Part shown: piece after piece, positions 8,879 to 17,630 of the stretch
How positions within the stretch are numbered: position 1 is the stretch's first letter
How the letters are laid out: every line of letters begins with the position of its first letter
NCBI GenBank assembly: GCA_041398565.1
Contig: JAWKUN010000002.1
Location: 620,001 to 684,000, forward strand
DNA length: 64,000 nt
DNA from: DATGPD01 sp041398565
GTDB lineage: Bacteria; Planctomycetota; UBA1135; UBA2386
Reading direction: 5' to 3'
The notes under the pieces: generated by a model
Told to the model about the DNA's origin: nothing
What the model saw: only the letters and a program-made list of their open reading frames with translations
Databases searched by the model: none
Translations under genes and position numbers: made by a program

Positions 8879-10059
8879 GTCACACCCTGGTCGCTCCGCA
8901 ACCCCTGCAGCGCGAACTCGGCAGCTACGACGCCGGGCGGCAGGGGCCCACGCTGTTGATCTGTGGCGGCATCCACGGCAACGAGCCGGCTGGGGTGCAC
9001 GCCGCGCGCCGCTTCCTGGCGGCGCTGCGCGAGCAGGCTCTGCCCATCGCCGGCCGGGTCGAGGCGATCGCCGGCAACCTCGGTGCCCTGGCGCAGAGGC
9101 AGCGATTTCTGGTGCGCGACCTCAACCGTGGCTGGGGCGACGAGCGCCTCGCTGGCCTGCGCGGCCTCGGTCACGAACGCGCCGCGGCGGAGGACCTCGA
9201 GCAGCGCGGCATGCTGGCCGTGTTCGAGCGGGCCGACGCACACCGGCGCGGGCCGTTGGTCTTCGTCGACCTGCACACGAGTTCGGGAGAGGGGGCGCCG
9301 TTCACCTGCACTGGCGACACGCTGCCCAACCGCCGGCTGGCGATGTCGCTGCCCTTGCCGCTCATCCTCGGGCTCGAAGAGACCATCGAGGGCGCGGTGC
9401 TGGAGTGGTTCAACATGCGCGGGCACGCTGCGCTGGCGATCGAGGGCGGCCAGCACGACCGCCCGGAGTCGGTCGACAACCACGAGGCGAGCTTGTGGCT
9501 GTTGCTGGTGGCGACGGGGATGCTGCCTGCCGCCAGGGTTCCGAACCTGGAGACCTGGCGCGCGCGCCTACGGGCGTCCGCGCGCGGTGCGCCGCCGGTC
9601 GTCGAGATCCGCTACCGTCACGTCATCGGGCCGAGCGACGGCTTCCGCATGCGGCCGGGCTTCAAGACCTTCCAGGCGGTGGCGCGCGGCGAGCAACTCG
9701 GCACCAGTGCGGATGGAGAGGTGCGCTCACCCGAAGGGGGGCGCGTGCTGCTGCCGCTCTACCAACCGCAGGGCGAAGACGGCTTCTTTCTCGGTCGCGA
9801 CGTGCGTCCCTTCTGGCTCGGGGTGGCGCGCTGGGCGCGGAAGCTGCGGCTCGACCGCGCCGTACGCCTGCTGCCGGGCGTGCGCCGCGCCAAGGACGAC
9901 CCGCACACCTTGCTCGCCAGCCAGCGGGTGGCGCGTTGGTACCTGGTCGAGGTGTTCCACCTGCTGGGCTTCCGCAAGCAGCGCAAGCACGGCGAAGTGC
10001 TGGTGTTCTCGCGCCGCTTCGCCAACGACCAGGCGCTGTCGCTGCCTTGGCGCGGCTGA
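8875..10059 (+). CDS. succinylglutamate desuccinylase/aspartoacylase-family zinc hydrolase
   Basis: 394 residues from a GTG overlapping the previous stop by 4 nt. Zinc-ligand motifs of the M14-like AstE/AspA family are visible: GIHGNEP (His34, Glu37) and DLHTSSG (His134). Members remove an acyl group from an N-acyl amino acid or cleave similar amide bonds. The C-terminal third (about 240-394) is less conserved. Coupling to a gamma-glutamyl-ligase-type gene suggests the two act on related N-acyl or gamma-glutamyl compounds, one making and one breaking an amide; this is inference. Convergent with the next gene, 9 nt apart. Confidence 0.75.
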   Translation: MSHTLVAPQPLQRELGSYDAGRQGPTLLICGGIHGNEPAGVHAARRFLAALREQALPIAGRVEAIAGNLGALAQRQRFLVRDLNRGWGDERLAGLRGLGHERAAAEDLEQRGMLAVFERADAHRRGPLVFVDLHTSSGEGAPFTCTGDTLPNRRLAMSLPLPLILGLEETIEGAVLEWFNMRGHAALAIEGGQHDRPESVDNHEASLWLLLVATGMLPAARVPNLETWRARLRASARGAPPVVEIRYRHVIGPSDGFRMRPGFKTFQAVARGEQLGTSADGEVRSPEGGRVLLPLYQPQGEDGFFLGRDVRPFWLGVARWARKLRLDRAVRLLPGVRRAKDDPHTLLASQRVARWYLVEVFHLLGFRKQRKHGEVLVFSRRFANDQALSLPWRG

Positions 10060-10068
10060 GGGTCGGCA

Positions 10069-11154
10069 CTAGCGGAACTCGACGATGGTGCCGCGGTTGC
10101 CGTTCGCCAGGCCGGTGATCGCGTTGGCGCCGGTGGTGGCGCCGACCTGGCCGACCGCCGACGGCGAGTAGGGTGCCACCAGGTGGCGCATCATGGTGTC
10201 GCTCGCCACCAGGCCGAACGCATTGGCGGACGGGTCCAAGGCGAACACCTGGTGGTAGAGCGACAGGCCATGCAGCTCGGAGCCGGCGCTGAACGTCCGC
10301 AACGGCGTGCTCATCGCGCCGGCGGCGTTGCACGTCCCGGGGAACGTCACCACCATGTCGTTGTAGGCGAAGCATGGTCCCGACGTGCCGGATCCGGTCC
10401 CTGGGATCAGCAAGGGGAGCGGCAGGCCGTTGAGACTGCCGGTGCTGAAGCCGAGGCTGACGACCACCGGTGCGCCGGCGGGACCTTCGTTGGCGCCGAA
10501 CGCCAGCTGCATCCGGCCGTTCGGCCAATCCATCTGCGCCGTGCCGTTCGTCACCATGCCCACGGTGCGCCCGCTGGCGACGCAGCCCCGGCCGAATGCG
10601 GCGATCGCCGGGAGCGGGTTCTGCGTCGACGAGCCGTCGTCGGCGTCGAGGACGATCCCCACAGAGTTGGTTCGGCCGCTGATACGCATGTCCCAGACCA
10701 CGCGGCGCGACACCTGCAACGGTTGGTCGAAGGCGATGCTGTAGGTGAAGGGAGCCGGGACCGCTGAGACTACGGGCACCGCTGGGAAGCTGACTGTCTG
10801 CTGTGCCAACACCGTGGTGCGCAAGCGGGCATGGTTGTCGTCGAAGGTCGCGCTGGGCGCGGCCGCCGACACGATCGTCGAACCGCCCGAGCAGACGATG
10901 GACATGTCGACGCTGAAAGCCGGAAGGGCATCGCCGTCGGCGTTGCGGCGGAAGCTCATGCCGTGCAAGGTCACGGGGCCGACCGGCAGGTCCTCGTGGA
11001 TCTGCAGGAAGCGCATCTGCGGTGCCAGCGCGCCGATCGGGTTGCCGTTGCCGACAGTTGCCTCGGCGGTGGCGAAGTGCGCCGGGCTGACGATGCCTTG
11101 GCCAGGGGTGGGAAGGGTGAAGAGGGCCAACGGCAGGATTTCGATCACGCGCAC
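10069..11154 (-). CDS. secreted beta-rich protein of unknown function
   Basis: 361 residues from the GTG at 11154, which gives a short signal peptide (VRVIEILPLALFTLPTPGQG); frames upstream add only basic residues. The rest is rich in Gly, Ala, Ser, Thr and Val with a Cys pair, like the repetitive exported proteins common in planctomycetes. No enzyme motif seen. The leader upstream can form two exclusive hairpins (11181-11218). Confidence 0.5.
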   Translation of the reverse strand: MRVIEILPLALFTLPTPGQGIVSPAHFATAEATVGNGNPIGALAPQMRFLQIHEDLPVGPVTLHGMSFRRNADGDALPAFSVDMSIVCSGGSTIVSAAAPSATFDDNHARLRTTVLAQQTVSFPAVPVVSAVPAPFTYSIAFDQPLQVSRRVVWDMRISGRTNSVGIVLDADDGSSTQNPLPAIAAFGRGCVASGRTVGMVTNGTAQMDWPNGRMQLAFGANEGPAGAPVVVSLGFSTGSLNGLPLPLLIPGTGSGTSGPCFAYNDMVVTFPGTCNAAGAMSTPLRTFSAGSELHGLSLYHQVFALDPSANAFGLVASDTMMRHLVAPYSPSAVGQVGATTGANAITGLANGNRGTIVEFR

Positions 11155-11180
11155 GCCAGCACAGACGCGGATCGAGCCTG

Positions 11181-11218
11181 CTCGCCGACAGTTTTTCCGA
11201 GGCGAACCCCTCGGCGAG
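11181..11218 (-). promoter_or_regulatory. two mutually exclusive hairpins in a leader region
   Basis: On the minus strand CTCGCCGA (11218-11211) pairs perfectly with TCGGCGAG (11188-11181). CCGAGG (11214-11209) pairs with CCTCGG (11202-11197). They share four bases, so only one can form. The element lies 27 nt before the GTG of the secreted protein gene. Confidence 0.35.
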
Positions 11219-11369
11219 TGCGCGGGACGCTGGCTCCTCCGTGTCGTTCTAGCCATGCGCCGCGACGGCTCTGGCGCCGCCGGATTGTGCTTCTACGAAG
11301 CGTCGCCGGCGGTCGGCCGCCGCGGCTCCGTTCTGAGCCCGCCAAAAAGTCGAGCGTACGGGCTCTTCC

Positions 11370-11441
11370 ATGTTGCTCGCGATCGCCATGTTGCTCGTGA
11401 TCGCCTTGTTGCTCGCGATCGCCATGTTGCTGGCGATCGCC
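11370..11441 (+). repeat. 18-bp intergenic tandem array, four copies
   Basis: Four contiguous units (11370, 11388, 11406, 11424) of ATGTTGCTCGCGATCGCC with one or two changes each. Three units contain the palindrome GCGATCGC. It lies just beyond the stop of the coiled-coil gene, between two minus-strand genes. Confidence 0.9.
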
Positions 11442-11463
11442 TTCGCGACCGCGAGCCGTTGGT

Positions 11464-12240
11464 TCAGTCGATCTTCTTCGACCGGCGCGGCGTGCTGGCG
11501 CCGGCCCGCGGTCGGGCCTCGTCGACGGCGTCCTTGCGCTCGCCTGGATGGCTTCCGCCCAATCGGATCACCACGCCTCCCGACGGCGACTGCGCGCCCG
11601 TCTTGGCGGCCTCGGCGGCGGCGGCGCTGGCGGCTGCGCTGGCCTCGGCCGCCTCGACGCGCGTCGTCGCGGCGCGCAGGGCTTCTTCGTGCGTCTTGCG
11701 GGCACTGTCCATGGCCGTGCGCAGGCGCGCCAACTCGTCCTGCAGGCCGCGGTTCTCGGCGCGGATCTCGTGCAGCGAGCGCTCGCTCAGTTCGCGCGAA
11801 CGCGTGGCGTCGGCGACGAGACGGGCGCGCTCGTCGGCAGCACTCGCGCGCAGGGTCTCGTAGGCCTGCTGCGCCCGAACCAACTCGTCGCGTGCCGCGT
11901 GTGCCCGTGCCTCGGCCTGGTCGGCGCGCGTGCGCTCGGCGGCGGTCCGGCGGGCGACCTCCGCGCGCAGCGTCGCCAGCGCCTGCCGCGCCTCCTCCAG
12001 CTCCCTGCGCGCGCCGGCGACCTCGCCCGCGTGCCTGCCACGCAGCTCGGCCAGCTCACGCTCGAGTTCCGCGTTGCGCAGCATCAGGTGACGGAGTTCA
12101 CGCTGGGCGAAGTCCATGGTCTCCACGACGGCATCGGCATCGCCGGACTTGCCCGCCACCGGAGGCGGCGCGGCGTCCTGCGCGTGCAGGATGCAGGCGA
12201 GGAGAGCAGCTGAGGGAACAGGCAGCACGCGGGCGGTCAT
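11464..12240 (-). CDS. exported coiled-coil protein
   Basis: 258 residues. A short signal peptide (about 1-20, ending LHAQ) is followed by a nearly continuous, Ala/Glu/Arg-rich heptad region (about 45-205) predicted to form a long coiled coil, then a basic tail ending RRSKKID. No enzymatic motif. A structural role in the periplasm is plausible. A minus-strand start at 12240 leaves 406 nt to sdhC. Confidence 0.55.
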   Translation of the reverse strand: MTARVLPVPSAALLACILHAQDAAPPPVAGKSGDADAVVETMDFAQRELRHLMLRNAELERELAELRGRHAGEVAGARRELEEARQALATLRAEVARRTAAERTRADQAEARAHAARDELVRAQQAYETLRASAADERARLVADATRSRELSERSLHEIRAENRGLQDELARLRTAMDSARKTHEEALRAATTRVEAAEASAAASAAAAEAAKTGAQSPSGGVVIRLGGSHPGERKDAVDEARPRAGASTPRRSKKID

Positions 12241-12646
12241 GGTGGCTCAGGCACGGTAGCGCACCCTTCTGCAATTGGCGCCGCCTGTCCCGGGCTGTGG
12301 GCACAATCCCCGATGGGCGGACGACTGCGTCGCCGCCCATCGCACCGCTCCACCGCTGAAGGCTGGTTGCGCTCGACCGTCGTAGAAGGGCGGTGCGATG
12401 AACCGCAAGGTCCTTTGGCGGCGCGCGCCCGTCGGCGAATCCGAGCGCGAGCCGGGGAAGGCCACGAGGAAGCGACGAGGGGGCGCTGTCGCGGACCGGG
12501 CGGCGCCGAGGTCACGGGACTGCTGGTGGCTGAAAGTCGCGGGCGCGCCTGCCGTTCGAGCCGACGAACAGGCCGAGCCGGTGGCCGCGGCGAAATCCTT
12601 TTCGTTCGCGCGCGGCGGGCAGGGCCGCTATGGGTGAGCGCCTCCG
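12241..12646 (+). other. long intergenic region upstream of sdhC
   Basis: 406 nt with no gene I would defend. It separates the divergent coiled-coil gene from sdhCAB and carries two overlapping inverted repeats (12311-12400). No clear -35/-10 pair found. Confidence 0.45.
12311..12400 (+). promoter_or_regulatory. two overlapping inverted repeats upstream of sdhC
   Basis: First: CGATGGGCGG (12311-12320) with CCGCCCATCG (12333-12342), 10 bp, 12-nt loop. Second: CATCGCACCGC (12338-12348) with GCGGTGCGATG (12390-12400), 11 bp, 41-nt loop. The right arm of the first overlaps the left arm of the second by 5 nt, so as RNA they compete. Confidence 0.45.
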
Positions 12647-13333
12647 ATGACCTGGGTTCTGCGCTGGCTCCGCACGTCGCTCGGCAGCAAGGTGGTGATG
12701 GCGGTCACCGGTCTCTTGCTGTTCTTCTTCCTGGTTGGGCACATGGCAGGCAATCTGCTGGTCTTCCGCGGCCAGCAGGCCATGAACGACTACGCCTACT
12801 TCCTGCAGCACTCGACGGGGCTGCTGTGGACGGCGCGTCTGGGCTTGCTGGCCCTGTTTGCCCTGCACGTGGCGATCGGCCTGCGGCTGACGCGCGACAA
12901 CCGCGGGGCGCGGCCGGAGCGCTACGCGCACGAGGACACGGTGCAGGCCAGCTTTGCCTCGCGCTCGATGATCCTGTCCGGGCTCGTCGTCGCCGCGTTC
13001 CTCGTCTACCACCTGGCACACTTCACGCTCGGTTGGATCCAGAGCGGCAACTACGCCCTTCGTGACGCGACCGGCCGCCACGACGTCTACACGATGGTCG
13101 TGCTCGGCTTCCGCAACCCCGTCGTGGCGCTGTCGTACGTGGTGGCCGTGCTCTTGCTCGGTCTGCACCTCAGCCACGGCCTGCAGAGCCTGTTCCAGTC
13201 GCTCGGCTTGCGCCACCGGCGCTACTCGCCCCTCATCGGTACCGCGGCGCCGATCGTCGCCGCGCTGCTGGTCGCCGGCTTCTTGTCGGTGCCCTTCAGC
13301 GTCTTGCTCGGGATCGTCCAGCCTCCTCAGTGA
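12647..13333 (+). CDS. sdhC: succinate dehydrogenase cytochrome b558 subunit
   Basis: 228 residues, five hydrophobic helices, and histidines in the helices (FLVGHMAGN, LHVAIGL, YHLAHFTLGW, LHLSHGLQS) placed to ligate two haems, as in the single-anchor diheme b558 family of Bacillus and epsilonproteobacteria. It anchors the SdhAB dimer in the cytoplasmic membrane and exchanges electrons with quinone. First gene of sdhCAB. The b558 type suits menaquinone. Confidence 0.9.
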   Translation: MTWVLRWLRTSLGSKVVMAVTGLLLFFFLVGHMAGNLLVFRGQQAMNDYAYFLQHSTGLLWTARLGLLALFALHVAIGLRLTRDNRGARPERYAHEDTVQASFASRSMILSGLVVAAFLVYHLAHFTLGWIQSGNYALRDATGRHDVYTMVVLGFRNPVVALSYVVAVLLLGLHLSHGLQSLFQSLGLRHRRYSPLIGTAAPIVAALLVAGFLSVPFSVLLGIVQPPQ

Positions 13334-13347
13334 ACGCCATGCCGCCG

Positions 13348-13403
13348 AGTACGACGACCTCCGAGCACGATGACCACCCAAGCACGACGACCCTGAAAGC
13401 ACG

Positions 13404-13414
<11 letters not shown>
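13348..13414 (+). repeat. 17-bp tandem repeat containing the sdhA start codon
   Basis: Units begin at 13348 (16 bp), 13364, 13381 and 13398 (17 bp each), consensus AGCACGAYGACCCTGAA. The sdhA ATG (13404) lies in the last unit. The second unit has an out-of-frame ATG (13370) that opens an 8-codon frame ending in TGA at 13396, 7 nt before sdhA. Confidence 0.8.
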
Positions 13415-15316
<1,902 letters not shown>

Positions 15317-15317
<1 letters not shown>

Positions 15318-16081
15318 TGAGGGTCACCCTGCACATCTGGCGACAGAAGAGCCGGTCCGAGCCCGGGCGGATGGTGACCTATCCGCTCGACAGCGTCAGC
15401 CCCAACATGTCCTTCCTCGAGATGCTCGATGTGCTCAACGAGGAGTTGATCGGGCGTGGCGAGGAGCCGGTGGCGTTCGACCACGACTGCCGGGAGGGCA
15501 TCTGCGGGTCGTGCGGCGTCATGATCAACGGCGTCGCCCACGGGCCGGAGCCGGGGACCACCGCTTGCCAGCTGCACATGCGCAGCTTCAAGGACGGCGC
15601 CGAGATCTGGATCGAGCCTTGGCGGGCGCGCGCCTTCCCGATCATCCGCGACCTGATCGTCGACCGTTCGGCGCTCGACCGGGTCATCCAGGCCGGTGGC
15701 TACACCTCGGTGAGCACCGGCAACGCTCCCGACGCCAACGCCATCCCCATCGCCAAGGTCGACGCGGACGCGGCGTTCGAGGCGGCGGCCTGCATCGGCT
15801 GCGGCGCCTGCGTGGCGTCGTGCAAGAACGCGTCCGCCATGCTGTTCGTCGGCGCCAAGGTGGCCCACCTCAACCGCCTGCCGCAGGGTCGTGTCGAGTC
15901 CCCCTCGCGCGTGCTCGCCATGGTGGGGCGCATGGACCGGGAGGGCTTCGGCAACTGCACCAACCAGTACGAGTGCGAGGCCGTCTGCCCCAAGGAGATC
16001 AAGGTCGACGTCATCGCCGAGATGAACCGCCTGCACCTGCGCGCCACGCTGGCGGGTGCGGAGCCGCACGGACAGGTCTAG
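15317..16081 (+). CDS. sdhB: succinate dehydrogenase iron-sulfur subunit
   Basis: 254 residues from the ATG that overlaps the sdhA stop (TGATG); a GTG directly before it would add one residue. Cluster motifs are complete: CREGICGSCG with a later Cys for 2Fe-2S, CIGCGACVASC for 4Fe-4S and CTNQYECEAVCP for 3Fe-4S. It carries electrons from the flavin of SdhA to the haem/quinone subunit SdhC. Last gene of the operon. Confidence 0.95.
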
Positions 16082-16143
16082 GCCCGGGGCGCTGACCGTC
16101 TCGAGCTGCTGCGTCGACAGCCTGCGGCTTGTACAAGGTCGTC

Positions 16144-16533
16144 ATGAGCATCCGCATCGTCCGTCTCGGATCGGCTCGCAGTCCGAAGGAGGGCACTCGT
16201 GTCGGTACGGTGCGCCGGCCGCCGCGCGGGGTGCCCAAGTCCGACTTCGCCGCGCTCGACTGGTACGACGTGTGGTTCCCCACGCTCGCTCCGAGCCTGG
16301 AGTCGATGAAGCTCGGTCTGGCTGCGCGCACGCCGGCGCAGTGGGCGACGTTCGTGCGCCGCTACCGCGCCGAGATGGCGCGCCCCGATGCCAAGCACGC
16401 GCTGGCCTTGCTGGCGGCGATGTCGCACGGCACCAACCTGTCGGTCGGTTGCTACTGCGAGGACGAGGCGCGTTGTCACCGCGGCATCCTGCGCGAACTC
16501 TTGTCCCAGCACGGTGCCGACGTGGTGGCGTGA
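16144..16533 (+). CDS. DUF488 family protein
   Basis: 129 residues from the ATG at 16144, which has AAGG 5 nt upstream; an in-frame TTG at 16129 is less likely. The C-terminal block VGCYCEDEARCHRGIL is the DUF488 hallmark (Cys-x-Cys then C-H-R). Members are small soluble proteins of unknown function. Convergent with the methyltransferase gene, 34 nt apart. Confidence 0.75.
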   Translation: MSIRIVRLGSARSPKEGTRVGTVRRPPRGVPKSDFAALDWYDVWFPTLAPSLESMKLGLAARTPAQWATFVRRYRAEMARPDAKHALALLAAMSHGTNLSVGCYCEDEARCHRGILRELLSQHGADVVA

Positions 16534-16567
16534 TCTGCCTGGCCGCGCCACCGTTCGCGCCGGCACG

Positions 16568-17545
16568 TCAGGGAGCAGGTGCCGCGGCGCGATCTCGGGT
16601 CGCGTTGGCATTTCGCCGCGCCACCGACAGGTAGGCGACGGCGTCGAACGAATCGGTCCAGGCGGTGCAGCCCGAGCGCTGGTCGAGCGGAATCTCGTCG
16701 GCAAGGCCGGCGAGTTCGGCTTCGGTGCGGTAGATCAGGCGCCAGGCCATGAACGACTCCATGTATGCGGCGTCGTAGATCTGGGGCACGAAGTTGCAGA
16801 TCAGCAGCTGGCCACCCGTGCGCAAGCGGTCGAACAAGGACGAGGTGAGACGCCGGGCGAAGGGGGCTTCGAGGTAGTCGTAGAGACCGGCGGAGTAGAC
16901 GAGGTCGAACGTGCCGAGGTCGTCGGCGCCGAGCAGGCGGGTCGCCGAGCGTGCCACGGCCCGCACAGGCCGGTGCTTCCACTCGCTGGTCACCACCGCC
17001 AGGCTCGCCTGGTCGCTGTCGAGGCACACGACTTCGTCGAGCACGCCGTCGCGTAGCGCCGACGACAGGCGTCCTTCGCGGAAGTGGCCGCACGCCACCA
17101 CCAGGGCGCGGCGTTGGCCGGCCGGCCTGGCGGTCAGGGCATCGAGCGAGCGAGCCAGGATCCGGCGGCGCGCCTGGACCGCGAGCGCCGCCGGGCGCGT
17201 GGCCGTGGTGTGGTCCCACACCGCGCGGCCGAGATCCGTGGCGTCGCCGGCGTCCCGCAGCCGGTAGATGTAGTCGAGCAACACGGCGTCGCCCGGGTAG
17301 CCGCGCGGCTTCTCTTGACTGCGCCGGATCATCGGATCCTCGAGCATCGCTGCGGAGATCGGATGGTGCCGGAGCTCGCTCTCGACGAAGCCGAGCCAGC
17401 CGGAGCGCGAGCGGGCGTCGCGGACGTCCCGCAGGACGGCGAACAGTCGGTCGAGCGCCACCGCCGGCGTCCCGCTTCGCAACTCGTCATGGAGGAGGTC
17501 CAGCGCCCGCACGGGCGCCTCACGCAGTTCTGGCGCAGCGATCAT
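16568..17545 (-). CDS. class I SAM-dependent methyltransferase, PhcB-like
   Basis: 325 residues. The KPRGYPGDAVLLDYIYR stretch (about 84-100) resembles the block found in the PhcB-type enzymes that make 3-hydroxy-fatty-acid methyl-ester signals. A degenerate SAM-binding fold follows (LVVACGHFREG, about 146-156; FDLVYSAGLYDYL, about 213-225). Inference: it methylates a small carboxylate or lipid, possibly an extracellular signal. It lies 72 nt after the kinase gene on the same strand and may be cotranscribed. Confidence 0.7.
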   Translation of the reverse strand: MIAAPELREAPVRALDLLHDELRSGTPAVALDRLFAVLRDVRDARSRSGWLGFVESELRHHPISAAMLEDPMIRRSQEKPRGYPGDAVLLDYIYRLRDAGDATDLGRAVWDHTTATRPAALAVQARRRILARSLDALTARPAGQRRALVVACGHFREGRLSSALRDGVLDEVVCLDSDQASLAVVTSEWKHRPVRAVARSATRLLGADDLGTFDLVYSAGLYDYLEAPFARRLTSSLFDRLRTGGQLLICNFVPQIYDAAYMESFMAWRLIYRTEAELAGLADEIPLDQRSGCTAWTDSFDAVAYLSVARRNANATRDRAAAPAP

Positions 17546-17608
17546 GGTGCATGGCAGAGCGCGCGCACGGTCGGTCTTTTGTCGCGCATTCGTGATGCGA
17601 GCGCGATG

Positions 17609-17630
17609 GCGCGGGCTTCAGCGCCCGCGC
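17609..17630 (-). terminator. hairpin overlapping the kinase stop codon
   Basis: GCGCGGGC (17609-17616) and GCCCGCGC (17623-17630) form an 8-bp stem with a 6-nt loop that includes the TGA. No T-run follows. It may reduce read-through into the methyltransferase gene. Confidence 0.35.

Larger units (their letters stand above)
11155..11463. other. intergenic region with leader hairpins and an 18-bp array
   Basis: 309 nt between two minus-strand genes. It holds the alternative hairpins at 11181-11218 and the tandem array at 11370-11441; no gene is supported. Confidence 0.5.

Noticed and set aside
12398..12637. 79-codon frame upstream of sdhC
   Set aside because: Weak composition, no conserved motif and it overlaps the inverted repeats; treated as noncoding.
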